Of a DNA stretch of 57,965 nt, positions 22,830 to 31,046 are shown piece by piece; the stretch's first letter is position 1; each line of letters begins with the position of its first letter. Source of the DNA: a virus; IMG/VR virus record IMGVR_UViG_3300028398_000001, positions 1-57,965 of that record, one strand, 5' to 3'. The notes under the pieces are model-generated. The model saw only the letters and a program-made list of their open reading frames with translations, did not search any database and was not told the DNA's origin. The position numbers were made by a program, and so were the translations under genes.

Positions 22830-23417
22830 ATGAAGAAGCTAAATTTATATGATTTAATTTATCTTTCAATTTTTATTTTAGCAATAGTTGTTTTAATTGT
22901 TACTCCAATATCTAAAGAGCATACAAAAATAAAACAGAATGTTATTATAAAGTATAAAAAAATATACATTAAAAGAATAGACAAGGATAAATTTATCAGG
23001 TGGATTTATAATAATTCATTTAGATGTAGCTTAAAACAAGCAGATTACATTGCAGGTATTTTGATTAAAACAAAATATCCTTTACTGTTTGCTGCAATTA
23101 TAAAAAATGAAAGCAATTTCAACATAACTGCTTATAATAGATTGGGAGCTATTGGATTAATGCAAATACTTCCAACTAAATCTCATATAAAGCAATTAAA
23201 AGAAGCTGGCATTATAAATAATGTTAGAGATTTATTTAATCCTTACAATAATATTATGGCAGGTCAGTTCATATTTAATGATATTTTAAAAATAAATAAA
23301 GGTTCTTTGAGAAAAGCTCTATTAATGTATTGTGGTAATAGTAAGAATTATGTATCAAAAGTTCTTCAATCATTAGGTGAGTTAACTATTTATGTAAGAA
23401 ATGCAGGTATTGAATAG
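22830..23417 (+). CDS. Membrane-anchored lytic transglycosylase
   Basis: 195 residues. One N-terminal membrane segment (LYDLIYLSIFILAIVVLIVT, about 6-25), then a basic linker and an SLT domain: AIIKNESNFNITAYN (about 90-104) with the catalytic Glu of ES, GAIGLMQILP (about 107-116) and a final MAGQFIFNDIL plus LLMYCGN. It cleaves glycan strands of peptidoglycan. Its place in the replication block is unusual for a lysis enzyme; it may also be a remodelling or host-entry factor. The ES motif overlaps palindrome site 8. Confidence 0.83.
   Translation: MKKLNLYDLIYLSIFILAIVVLIVTPISKEHTKIKQNVIIKYKKIYIKRIDKDKFIRWIYNNSFRCSLKQADYIAGILIKTKYPLLFAAIIKNESNFNITAYNRLGAIGLMQILPTKSHIKQLKEAGIINNVRDLFNPYNNIMAGQFIFNDILKINKGSLRKALLMYCGNSKNYVSKVLQSLGELTIYVRNAGIE
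23108..23121. repeat. Dispersed palindrome, site 8
   Basis: TGAAAGCAATTTCA, translated as the transglycosylase catalytic motif Asn-Glu-Ser-Asn-Phe. Exact consensus match, though here protein conservation could explain part of it. Confidence 0.55.
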
Positions 23418-23426
23418 GAGGTAGTT

Positions 23427-25877
23427 ATGGGATGTAAGGATTGCCCATTTAGGAATAGTATTAAAGTCCCTTATGTAGGAAATAAGAATGCTAAAATTGT
23501 AATTGTAGGAGAAGCTCCTGCTGAAACAGAAGTAAGATACAAAAAACCTTTTATAGGTAGAAGTGGTAAGCTGCTGTTTGGAACATTAAATTATGTATCC
23601 AATGTAAGTAGAAAAGATGTTGCAATATTAAATGCAGTAAAGTGCAAGATTATTGATAATGACAAAAAGAATTTAACACAAGCTCTTAAACATTGCAGAC
23701 CTTTTTTAGAAAAAGCTATATCAATTATAAAACCAAAATTAATAATTGCCTTTGGTTCAACAGCTGCTAAACAAATTATTAAAGATGGTAATAAAATACT
23801 ATCAAAATCTGGCAGGTTTTTCTGGAGTGATGAATTTAATTGCTGGGTATTAATATCTATTCATCCTTCCTATGCATTAAGAAATGGAGTTAGTTTAAAG
23901 AGCCTCACTAAAAATTCCTTTGAAATGACCAAGCCAGAAAAATTATGGATAGATACTTTTAAAGCTATTAAGGTATTTATAGATAAAGGGTATAATTACA
24001 AAGGTATTAATACAGATAATTATGTAGAAGCTAAAGAAGATGATATAGATAAAATAGCTAAAGCTAAAATCATTGCCTTTGATTATGAGACAAATGGACT
24101 AACTGCTTTTAATAGCAATGTTAAAATTCTATCTATGGCATTTTCTATAGAAGCTGGCAAATCCTATGTAATAATATTTGATAAAGATATTGGAACTAAA
24201 ATTAAATGGGTTAAAAAAATCCTTACTTCAAATGCTATTAAAGTTGTAGCCAGCAGACCTTTTGAAGAAATATTTACTTTTGCTAAATTTGGATTTGAAG
24301 TTAAACAGCCAGTTCACGATGTATTGACTATGGCTCATATAATAAATGAAGAAAACTGCCAGCCATATAACCTTGAAGAAGTAGCTTCAAGATATGGAAA
24401 AATGCTGCATATTAAAGATGTAGCTGAAGGACAGAGAACAACATTAGAAACAGCTGATAGAGATTTATTAATTAGGTATAATGGAGTTGATAGTGACGCA
24501 ACTTTCAGAAGTTATATAACTTTGAGAGATATATTAAAGAAACATCTAAGATTACTTAATTACTATCTAAATCTAATTTATAAAGCTCAAACAATTTATT
24601 CATTCATTGAAAGAAGAGGATTTTACATAAACATTATGAAAGTAAAACAAACTGAAAATGAGCTTAAGAAAATAGCAGATGAACTGCATAGTAAAGCTTT
24701 AGAATATCTACCACAATCTATTATAGAAAAATACAAGGATAATTTAAGCTTAAGCAGAAGTGCTTTAATAGTGGATTATTTATTTGAACATAAAGATGGA
24801 TTGAAATTTAAACCATTTGAGGTTACTGAAAAAACAAGAAAGCCAACAACCACTGAAGCTCATCTTAAAAATTTTGAAAGTAAATCAGGGTTTGTTAAAA
24901 ATCTACTTATATGGAAGAAAGCTACCAAGATTTTAAATACATATTTTAAACAGATTTATAAAAGCATAAATCCAGAAGATAGCAAAATGTATCCTCATAC
25001 ATTATTTACTACTACAAAAACTGGCAGGTTAACAATAGCAAATCCTACATTACAAACCATTCCACAAAGAGGAAAATTTAGTGAGTATATAAAGAAAGTA
25101 TTTGAAGCTCCTGAAGGATACTATTTCTTTGATAGAGATTTATCACAATCAGAATTAAGAATAATGGGATGGATTTCTAATTGTAAAGGAATTATGAAGG
25201 CTCTTAATAATGGAATAGATTTACATAAAAATACAGCAAATCTTGTATTAGGAATACCGTTTGATAAGATTACAAAAGAACAAAGACAATCAGCCAAAGC
25301 TATAGGATTTGGATTTTTATATGGAGCTTCTGCCAAAACATTTCAAAGAGTAGCAAAAAATGATTATGGTGTAATAATGAGTTTAGAAGAAGCTACAAGA
25401 ATGAGAGAGAAATTTTTTAAAGCATATCCAGAGATTTTAGAATGGCATCAAAAAACAATTAACTTTGCAAGAAAGTATGGCTATGTTGAAAGTCCTTTAG
25501 GCAGAAGAAGACATCTTCCATTTATAAATAGTGATGATAATTTCTTAAGAAGTGAAGCAGAAAGACAGGCTATTAACTTCCCTATTCAATCATTTTCATC
25601 TGATTTAAATTTAATCTCACAAATTATCTTGCAAAATCTGATTAAAAAGTATAGAATAGACAATGATATTTACACCTTGTTTTTGGTTCACGATGCTATG
25701 TATGGATTTGTAAAGGAGGATAAGTTGAAGTTAGCACAAAAGCTAACAAAAATTGCGATGGAAGAATTAAGCAAAAAGTATATTAAAAAATACTTTAATG
25801 TAGAAATTACTTATCCTATTGCTTCAGATTTTTCATTTGGTAAAAACTGGGCAGAAATGAAAGAATTAGAAGATTAG
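23427..25877 (+). CDS. Uracil-DNA glycosylase/DNA polymerase A fusion
   Basis: 816 residues in three parts. Residues 1-155 are a family-4 UDG domain: Cys3, Cys6, Cys73 and Cys90 for a 4Fe-4S cluster, GEAPA (29-33) and HPSY (146-149). A similar domain is known on the SPO1 phage polymerase. Residues about 205-400 are the 3'-5' exonuclease: DYET with Asp219 and Glu221, YNGVD with Asp355, but the exo II Asp is a Glu (PFEEIF). Residues about 530-816 are polymerase: motif A DLSQSELR (Asp571), motif B RQSAKAIGFGFLYG, motif C VHDAMYG (Asp756; the usual Glu after it is Ala). It is the replicative polymerase; whether the UDG part still cuts uracil or only reads it cannot be seen. Confidence 0.9.
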   Translation: MGCKDCPFRNSIKVPYVGNKNAKIVIVGEAPAETEVRYKKPFIGRSGKLLFGTLNYVSNVSRKDVAILNAVKCKIIDNDKKNLTQALKHCRPFLEKAISIIKPKLIIAFGSTAAKQIIKDGNKILSKSGRFFWSDEFNCWVLISIHPSYALRNGVSLKSLTKNSFEMTKPEKLWIDTFKAIKVFIDKGYNYKGINTDNYVEAKEDDIDKIAKAKIIAFDYETNGLTAFNSNVKILSMAFSIEAGKSYVIIFDKDIGTKIKWVKKILTSNAIKVVASRPFEEIFTFAKFGFEVKQPVHDVLTMAHIINEENCQPYNLEEVASRYGKMLHIKDVAEGQRTTLETADRDLLIRYNGVDSDATFRSYITLRDILKKHLRLLNYYLNLIYKAQTIYSFIERRGFYINIMKVKQTENELKKIADELHSKALEYLPQSIIEKYKDNLSLSRSALIVDYLFEHKDGLKFKPFEVTEKTRKPTTTEAHLKNFESKSGFVKNLLIWKKATKILNTYFKQIYKSINPEDSKMYPHTLFTTTKTGRLTIANPTLQTIPQRGKFSEYIKKVFEAPEGYYFFDRDLSQSELRIMGWISNCKGIMKALNNGIDLHKNTANLVLGIPFDKITKEQRQSAKAIGFGFLYGASAKTFQRVAKNDYGVIMSLEEATRMREKFFKAYPEILEWHQKTINFARKYGYVESPLGRRRHLPFINSDDNFLRSEAERQAINFPIQSFSSDLNLISQIILQNLIKKYRIDNDIYTLFLVHDAMYGFVKEDKLKLAQKLTKIAMEELSKKYIKKYFNVEITYPIASDFSFGKNWAEMKELED

Positions 25878-25890
25878 AAAGGAGATTTAA

Positions 25891-26376
25891 ATGAAATTAA
25901 TTGCATTTGACCCTGCTTCAAATTCTTGTGGTTATGCCATATTTGATAGTGAAATCAATTGCACTGAATATGGTGTGGTTAAAACAACTATATCTGAAAT
26001 AATGCAGCTCATTGAAAGTGTTGGTGATGAATTTAGTATAGCTGTTGAAACTCAATATATGTCTTTCAATGCTAAATCATTTGCTATGTTAGTAAAAGTA
26101 AGAGCTATTATAGAAACCCTGGCTTTCTTAAAAGGTTGTAAAGCTATCTATGAAATACCAGCTAATAGCTGGCAATCAATAATACTAAAAACAGATAATA
26201 AAATTAAAAGAAAAGATAGAAAACTTTTAAGTAAAGTTTCAGCTTCTGAATTTTTAAACAAGGAAATAAAAAATGATAACATTGCAGATGCTATAAATAT
26301 TGGCAGGTTTATACTTTCAGTTAATAATCCAAATAAATTTATTTTAAAAGGAGGTTGTTTATGGGCGACAAAATGA
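25891..26376 (+). CDS. RuvC-like Holliday-junction resolvase
   Basis: 161 residues. Asp7 in LIAFDPASNSCGYAIF, Glu53 in AVETQY and Asp129/Asp133 in NDNIADAINIGRF give the four acidic residues of an RNase-H-fold resolvase. It probably trims recombination and packaging junctions. The start follows AAAGGAG. It overlaps the next gene by 16 bases. It lies at the end of the polymerase group. A palindrome site is located 60 bases into the gene. Confidence 0.82.
   Translation: MKLIAFDPASNSCGYAIFDSEINCTEYGVVKTTISEIMQLIESVGDEFSIAVETQYMSFNAKSFAMLVKVRAIIETLAFLKGCKAIYEIPANSWQSIILKTDNKIKRKDRKLLSKVSASEFLNKEIKNDNIADAINIGRFILSVNNPNKFILKGGCLWATK
25949..25964. repeat. Dispersed palindrome, site 9
   Basis: GTGAAATCAATTGCAC within the RuvC-like gene (Ser-Glu-Ile-Asn-Cys-Thr). 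Exact consensus match. Confidence 0.75.
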
Positions 26377-26711
26377 AGGAAGGCAAGGTTTATTCCTGGA
26401 AAGAGGTTAGGTCTATTATGAGGAAATATGGAAATCAAAAGTATGACAACATTGATGAAGTGATGGAAATGTTGGGTGATGCTTTAGTAGAAATATGTAG
26501 AACAGCTCCAGCAACCATTAGGTTAAAAAACATTGGTAGGTTACATTTTGTCTATGAAAAATCCAGACCATTTTTTAATGGATTAACAGGTCAGCCAGAT
26601 AAAACAAATCCAAAATACAAACTAAAGATGAGATTTTTTAAGAAGTTAAGAAATAGGATGAGTAAGAATGTAAATGGATTACAGGTGGTTAATGAAATAA
26701 ATAAAGTTTAA
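26361..26711 (+). CDS. HU/IHF-like DNA-binding protein
   Basis: 116 residues from ATG 26361 (GGAGG site). The middle reads ATIRLKNIGRLHFVYEKSR, then PFFNGLTGQPDKTNPKY and FFKKLRNRM. This follows the HU pattern of a beta arm (LxxFGxF...R...NPxTG...) and a C-terminal helix. The N-terminal two helices also fit. HU-like proteins bend and coat DNA and are known in phages (SPO1 TF1). The chain is longer than HU by about 25 residues, and the match is by pattern only. Confidence 0.5.
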   Translation: MGDKMKEGKVYSWKEVRSIMRKYGNQKYDNIDEVMEMLGDALVEICRTAPATIRLKNIGRLHFVYEKSRPFFNGLTGQPDKTNPKYKLKMRFFKKLRNRMSKNVNGLQVVNEINKV

Positions 26712-26721
26712 AGGAGTTAAA

Positions 26722-27237
26722 ATGAATACAGAGAAATTTTTTAAGTTCCAGATTACTAATTTTGAAAATAAAATAAAGGGAAACAGATTTTATGGAGTGC
26801 CAGTTGATACCTCTCAATTAGCTTTTGATAGTATCTATGATGATGAAGCTTTGGATTTTGTTTTAAACTGGTATCGTAATGAATATGCAAGGAGCAAGGC
26901 TAACTTGCTCCCTTATCCTTTAAATTATCATTACTTTGATTTATGGATTTCAAATAACAAACACGCTATAGCTTTATTACAAAAAACAATAAACAAGTTC
27001 CTTCGTAAAAAAGTTGATACAACAGGAATTTTAGATGATAAAACTTTAAAGTATATGCAAAAGCTAAATGAAAAAGATGGATTTCAGCTGGCTCAATATT
27101 TCTCTATAAAGAGAAGGTTTTATTATCTAAATCTTAAAGATGAAAGATTTAGATGTGGCTGGATAAATAGAGTATGTAAATTAGAAAACTATATTTTAAA
27201 TGAAGTATTATTAGAAAAAGGAGATTTAAATGATTGA
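26722..27237 (+). CDS. GH108-like protein with altered catalytic region
   Basis: 171 residues. The C-terminal half matches phage GH108 muramidases: a peptidoglycan-binding helix set (HAIALLQKTINKFL...TGILDDKTL) and the closing RFRCGWINRVCKLE motif. The N-terminal part, which should carry the catalytic Glu of the EGG...DP.GG.T..GI block, reads FQITNFENKIKGNRFYGV and lacks it. It may bind cell wall without cutting it, or use a changed active site. The relative at 27980 keeps the catalytic block. It overlaps the ThyX-like gene by 8 bases. Confidence 0.65.
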   Translation: MNTEKFFKFQITNFENKIKGNRFYGVPVDTSQLAFDSIYDDEALDFVLNWYRNEYARSKANLLPYPLNYHYFDLWISNNKHAIALLQKTINKFLRKKVDTTGILDDKTLKYMQKLNEKDGFQLAQYFSIKRRFYYLNLKDERFRCGWINRVCKLENYILNEVLLEKGDLND

Positions 27238-27775
27238 GATTAGTAATACTTCAGTTTCAAATTTAGATAGGTGCATTAGCAGTATAGGATTATCTTATTA
27301 TAAGGAAAAATACAATCCAAGTTTAGCAATTAGATTAGGTTCTCAAAAACCTTGTTCTGGGCACGATAGCTATTTAAAAGGTATAACAGTAAATTTTATG
27401 CTCAAAGCTCCACATTATTTCATTATAGAATTACAAAGATATCATTTTATTGATATTGTTATGTCAACAAGTAAAATGCATTCATTATCTAATTCAGATT
27501 TTTTCTTTGATAACTTGCCACCTAATATTGATGATGGCATAAAGAGCAGGCTTATAAAACTATATGATGATTACAACATATCAAAATCTGATTTATCATT
27601 TAATACTTTACTTGCTAATCTTCCACTTGGGTTTACATTAAAAATGTATATGACTACTAATTATCTACAGCTTAAGAACATATATTATCAAAGAAAAAAT
27701 CATAGATTGCAGGAATGGAGAGATTTCTGTAAATGGATTTATGAACTTCCACTTATGGATGATATTTTAGATTAG
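27230..27775 (+). CDS. ThyX-like protein with replaced signature
   Basis: 181 residues. SGHDSYLKGITVNFML (about 43-58), IIELQRYHFIDIVMSTSKMH (about 66-85) and TNYLQLKNIYYQR with NHRLQEWRDF (about 138-165) follow the order of ThyX, the flavin-dependent thymidylate synthase. The true ThyX signature RHR-x7-S-x-R is here QRYH..D...S.S.MH, a variant that occurs in several phage proteins annotated as ThyX-like or hypothetical. It may act on a different nucleotide. It lies in the same operon as dCTP deaminase, supporting a role in nucleotide metabolism. Confidence 0.6.
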   Translation: MIEISNTSVSNLDRCISSIGLSYYKEKYNPSLAIRLGSQKPCSGHDSYLKGITVNFMLKAPHYFIIELQRYHFIDIVMSTSKMHSLSNSDFFFDNLPPNIDDGIKSRLIKLYDDYNISKSDLSFNTLLANLPLGFTLKMYMTTNYLQLKNIYYQRKNHRLQEWRDFCKWIYELPLMDDILD

Positions 27776-27783
27776 GGGGTTAT

Positions 27784-27990
27784 ATGAATACTGAAGACCT
27801 TGAAAGAGTTAAGGACTATATAAAAGATTTAAGAGTGCGTGTTTTAATAAAATATGATAGCTATGGTGGTGATGAAAATCAATTATTAGAAATGTATTAC
27901 AAGGGCTGTATAGAAACTTTAGATGATGTTCAAATGTTTGTAGAGGCTTTGATAGAAAACCAAGTAGGAGGTGTTGTTGATGGTCTGTAA
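27784..27990 (+). CDS. Small acidic hypothetical protein
   Basis: 68 residues, helical and acidic: NTEDLERVKDYIKDLRVRV, then LDDVQMFVEALIENQ. Ribosome site GGGGG. It ends by overlapping the following endolysin gene by 11 bases. Not recognised. Confidence 0.5.
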   Translation: MNTEDLERVKDYIKDLRVRVLIKYDSYGGDENQLLEMYYKGCIETLDDVQMFVEALIENQVGGVVDGL

Positions 27991-28546
27991 GCCTGAAACT
28001 ATATTTTTATACATAGCTTATGAAATAGAAGGTATGGGTTATGATAAAAAAGACCCTGCTGGTAAAACCATATTTGGAATTACAGAGAAATATTATCCAG
28101 AATACTATAATGAAATATTAGAAGTTGTCCACAATCAAGAGAAGCTAAATAAAAAAATCATAGAAGTTTATACCAAACTCTATCATTCTTATATGCCTTA
28201 TAATCTTAAATACCCCCTTGATATTTTCTTCTTTGATTTTTCTTTTAATTCAAAACCTAAAGAAGCTATCAGGGTTTTACAAAGAGCTTTAAATAATCTT
28301 ACTGGCTCTGAATTAGAACCTGATGGTAAATGGGGAAATCTTACAGAAGGAGTATATAACAAATTCAAAGATAATATATTTCTTCCAGAGATGTTTGAAA
28401 TAGAAAGAAAGAAATGGTATATAAGAAATCCTCAAAAAAGATATAGGTGTGGTTGGATAAACAGGTGCTTAAAGTTAGAGCAATTTATTATTAAATGTTC
28501 TGCATTAAAATCTATATTTGAAGTAGGTATAGGAGTAAATAAATGA
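27980..28546 (+). CDS. GH108-family muramidase (endolysin)
   Basis: 188 residues from ATG 27980, 8 bases after AGGAGG; the longer GTG start lies inside that site. The N-terminus has AYEIEGMGYDKKDPAGKTIFGIT (in part: YEIEGMG and DPAGKTIFGIT, residues about 12-35), the GH108 catalytic block with the Glu of EG. A peptidoglycan-binding 3-like helix set (EAIRVLQRALNNL...PDGKWGNLT) and the closing RYRCGWINRCLKLE follow. It hydrolyses peptidoglycan for lysis. There is no signal peptide, so a holin must let it out; holin-like genes lie on the other strand at 31.7 kb. Confidence 0.8.
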   Translation: MVCKPETIFLYIAYEIEGMGYDKKDPAGKTIFGITEKYYPEYYNEILEVVHNQEKLNKKIIEVYTKLYHSYMPYNLKYPLDIFFFDFSFNSKPKEAIRVLQRALNNLTGSELEPDGKWGNLTEGVYNKFKDNIFLPEMFEIERKKWYIRNPQKRYRCGWINRCLKLEQFIIKCSALKSIFEVGIGVNK

Positions 28547-28797
28547 GTAAGAAAACAGAGAAGTTAAAAATGTTAAAGAAAGATTTGCTTATGAATATTT
28601 TAACAGACCCTTATTTCTTACCAACTACTAAACTGATACTGGTCTATTTTCTTGAATTAAAAGGAATGCATTATATTGAAAACAACGGAGAAGTAGATTT
28701 TAATGAGCTTTCAGAAATCTTACATATCAGCAAACAAACTCTTGGAAAAGCTAAAAAACAATTATTAGAACTTGAAGTTTTAAGAGAAAAACAATAG
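28543..28797 (+). CDS. Small winged-helix protein
   Basis: 84 residues. KLILVYFLELKGMH...VDFNELSEILHISKQTLGKA with KKQLLELEVLREKQ gives a helix-turn-helix and recognition helix (about 50-75). Overlaps the endolysin stop by 4 bases (ATGA), so it is translationally coupled. A likely transcription regulator or replication accessory; the target is unknown. Confidence 0.6.
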   Translation: MSKKTEKLKMLKKDLLMNILTDPYFLPTTKLILVYFLELKGMHYIENNGEVDFNELSEILHISKQTLGKAKKQLLELEVLREKQ

Positions 28798-28806
28798 GAG
28801 GTTAGT

Positions 28807-29076
28807 ATGCAGGTTATATTATTTACAGGTGAGAATTGTGCTGGTTGTGATTTAATGAAAGAAAGATTTAAAGTATTAAAGAAAAGATACAAAAATAAAT
28901 TAAAATTTTTAGAAGTGGATGTTGAGAAAAACTATGAAGATAGTATTAAATATGGCATTAGAAGCATTCCAGCTGTTACTATTGTAGATGATATGGATAG
29001 GGTATTAGATATGACTATAGGGTCAGTTCCTTTAGCAAGTTTAGAAAGACTAATAGATAAATTAATAGGAAGATGA
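28807..29076 (+). CDS. Glutaredoxin/thioredoxin-like protein
   Basis: 89 residues: VILFTGENCAGCDLMKERF (3-21) with the CxxC redox pair CAGC, and IRSIPAVTIVDD (about 51-62) with the cis-Pro. Compact thioredoxin fold. In phages these reduce ribonucleotide reductase or keep cysteines reduced; no reductase gene is in the window, so it may serve the host enzyme. Ribosome site TAGGAGG. Overlaps the next start by 4 bases. Confidence 0.85.
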   Translation: MQVILFTGENCAGCDLMKERFKVLKKRYKNKLKFLEVDVEKNYEDSIKYGIRSIPAVTIVDDMDRVLDMTIGSVPLASLERLIDKLIGR

Positions 29077-29714
29077 AAGACTTAACTACTAAACTATTAA
29101 GCAATTTTAGGCTCTTATTAAAAGAGCAGGGTTATAATACTGCAGAAATAGAAACTATATTAGAAAACATAGCTAATAAAAATGGTTTGGATGGTATTGG
29201 TGATTTATTTTCTGCTTGGAAATTTGATTATACTGAAGATTTATACTACATAGTAAATTTAAAAAATTGTATTAACAAATTAAGAAAGGAGAAAAATCTA
29301 AAGTTAAAAGAGATTATGGATGAAGTAAATAAGCTATATGGAACTTCTTTTAGATATTATCAAATGAAAAACTTCGTAGCTAAAGGAAATAAAAAGAAAA
29401 CTGCCTTTGCCTATATCTATATTCCATTTTACAATTTCTGTAAATTATATGGATATGAATTAAATAAAGAAGAAGATTTCAAATTAGGTATTAAAAAGAA
29501 TGAAGTATATGATGATACTTTAGCTACACGATTAGAAAGATTATTGAATGAAAGTGGTAAAGGAATACAGGAAATTATAAATGAAATATATGAAATATCA
29601 AATATTAAAATTGATAAGTATTACTTCAACAGGGTTGTCTCTGAAAAGAGAGTAAAGTTCAGAAATATTACTTACAATGCTATTATAAAGTATTTAAATT
29701 CAATAAAATTTTAG
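29073..29714 (+). CDS. Putative regulator with two related HTH-like segments
   Basis: 213 residues. Two similar blocks: INKLRKEKNLKLKEIMDEVN (about 70-90) and LERLLNESGKGIQEIINEIY (about 153-172), each followed by a Tyr-rich stretch with YY-K/F. The repeat spacing of about 83 residues suggests an internal duplication of an XRE-like helix-turn-helix. No family is recognised. It could be a phage transcription regulator. Confidence 0.5.
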   Translation: MKDLTTKLLSNFRLLLKEQGYNTAEIETILENIANKNGLDGIGDLFSAWKFDYTEDLYYIVNLKNCINKLRKEKNLKLKEIMDEVNKLYGTSFRYYQMKNFVAKGNKKKTAFAYIYIPFYNFCKLYGYELNKEEDFKLGIKKNEVYDDTLATRLERLLNESGKGIQEIINEIYEISNIKIDKYYFNRVVSEKRVKFRNITYNAIIKYLNSIKF

Positions 29715-29723
29715 GAGGTATTT

Positions 29724-30236
29724 ATGCTGTTAACGGGTGCTGAAATTAAAGAGCTTAATTTAGTAGAGCCTTGTGTTGACAAAGTAAAATGTGAAATTAG
29801 CTATGGACTTGAGCCAAATGGATATACTTTGAGATTAGACAATATCTTTAAATATCCATTTAAGTCTCATACTGTTTTTGACCCTATGAAAAAATCTTTT
29901 ACAAACAAATCATTTAGAGAAGTAAAAAGAGATTTCTTTATACTGAAGCCTAATAAGTTTGTATTAGCCAAAGCAAAGGAATATATAAACTTACCAAATA
30001 ATGTATCTGCAATTGCTTTAACAAAATCAACCTATGCACGATTAGGAGTATTTGCAAATATTACAACTATTGATGCTGGTTGGAGAGGATATTTAACTAT
30101 TGAAATAGCAAATCTTGGAAGCAATCCAGTAAAGATTTATGCTAATTATGGCATTGCTGAAATATTATTCTTCAAGCATAATGATACAGAAGGCTATGAT
30201 GGAAATTACCAGGATTTAAATAGTATAAAAATATAG
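29724..30236 (+). CDS. dCTP deaminase/dUTPase-family protein
   Basis: 170 residues. KSTYARLGVFAN (about 93-104) is the KS-x-AR motif, TTIDAGWRGYLTIEI (about 107-121) holds the catalytic Glu of the dCTP deaminase branch, and the end has a GYDGNYQ segment. It turns dCTP into dUTP (and possibly dUMP). Ribosome site AGGAGG. A terminator follows. Together with the ThyX-like protein it points to a pyrimidine supply route through dUTP or dUMP. Confidence 0.8.
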   Translation: MLLTGAEIKELNLVEPCVDKVKCEISYGLEPNGYTLRLDNIFKYPFKSHTVFDPMKKSFTNKSFREVKRDFFILKPNKFVLAKAKEYINLPNNVSAIALTKSTYARLGVFANITTIDAGWRGYLTIEIANLGSNPVKIYANYGIAEILFFKHNDTEGYDGNYQDLNSIKI

Positions 30237-30274
30237 GGTGCTGTTGGGTTTGAACTGTCTTTACCTCTTTTTCG

Positions 30275-30300
30275 GTGGGGCTTGTCCCCACTTTATTTTT
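30275..30300 (+). terminator. Rho-independent terminator
   Basis: GTGGGG-cttgt-CCCCAC stem followed by TTTATTTTT. It closes the transcript ending with the deaminase gene. Confidence 0.88.
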
Positions 30301-30316
30301 AAAAAAGGAGTAAGTT

Positions 30317-30865
30317 ATGAGAGAAAGATTAATAAGTGATAAAATGCAAAAGGAACTTATTATAAAATATTACAATGATTTATTACCAATAAAGAAAATT
30401 GCCAGGGAATATCATGTTGTAAAAAATACTATTTTATCTAATATACAAAAATATAAAAATAAAAATAAAAACTGGACAGATTTAATAACAAATAAAATAT
30501 ATGAAGCTATAATTGAAAGATGGCTACATAATAAGGAAACTCCTACTTCTATATTAAAGGATTTTGGTATTGAAGATTTAAGTGTATGGTCAAGAATTAG
30601 AGTTGTTTTAGAAAAGAAATATAATATTTCAAAGGTAGAAATGGATAATGTTTCTGCATATCTTAAAATAAAAAGAGCAAAGGATACTGCTAAAAAAAGT
30701 TATTATGAAAAGAAAAAAGATTTAGAGGATTGGTTTATAAAGGATATTAAATTAAAAAACCGCTCGCTGTTCTATGAAATACAATCAAAAATAGCCAATA
30801 AAACATTTGAAGAAATATCAAAAGAAATAGATGAAATAGAAAGAAGAAATTTAAACAGGAGGTAA
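30317..30865 (+). CDS. Helix-turn-helix hypothetical protein
   Basis: 182 residues. An N-terminal resolvase-like helix-turn-helix, YYNDLLPIKKIAREYHVVKN with TILSNIQKYK (about 18-48), then a basic helical body and KKKDLEDWFIKDIK. No nuclease or ATPase motif. It has its own AAAGGAG site after a terminator. A regulator or DNA-binding accessory is likely. Not recognised further. Confidence 0.55.
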   Translation: MRERLISDKMQKELIIKYYNDLLPIKKIAREYHVVKNTILSNIQKYKNKNKNWTDLITNKIYEAIIERWLHNKETPTSILKDFGIEDLSVWSRIRVVLEKKYNISKVEMDNVSAYLKIKRAKDTAKKSYYEKKKDLEDWFIKDIKLKNRSLFYEIQSKIANKTFEEISKEIDEIERRNLNRR

Positions 30866-30869
30866 TATT

Positions 30870-31046
30870 ATGAAGATGAATAATGAGCAGTTAGAAAGAG
30901 CAAAAACTTTAGCAAGAGAACATTGGAGCTATATAGAGAAATTATTAATCACTCATAGAGTAGATACTGAAATTATACAAATAATTAAATTCCATTATAT
31001 AAGTTCTTTTATACATGGTTATAAACACGCAATAGAAGATAAGTAA
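30870..31046 (+). CDS. Small protein, 58 residues, last plus-strand gene
   Basis: Starts MKMNNEQLERAKTLAREHW and ends YKHAIEDK, helical, with an AGGAGG site 5 bases upstream. The stop TAA at 31044-31046 abuts the stop of the convergent minus-strand gene, with no base between. Not recognised. Confidence 0.6.
   Translation: MKMNNEQLERAKTLAREHWSYIEKLLITHRVDTEIIQIIKFHYISSFIHGYKHAIEDK

Noticed and set aside
28800-29080. Glutaredoxin-like gene as part of a phage ribonucleotide reductase operon
   Set aside because: No reductase subunit is encoded anywhere in the window.
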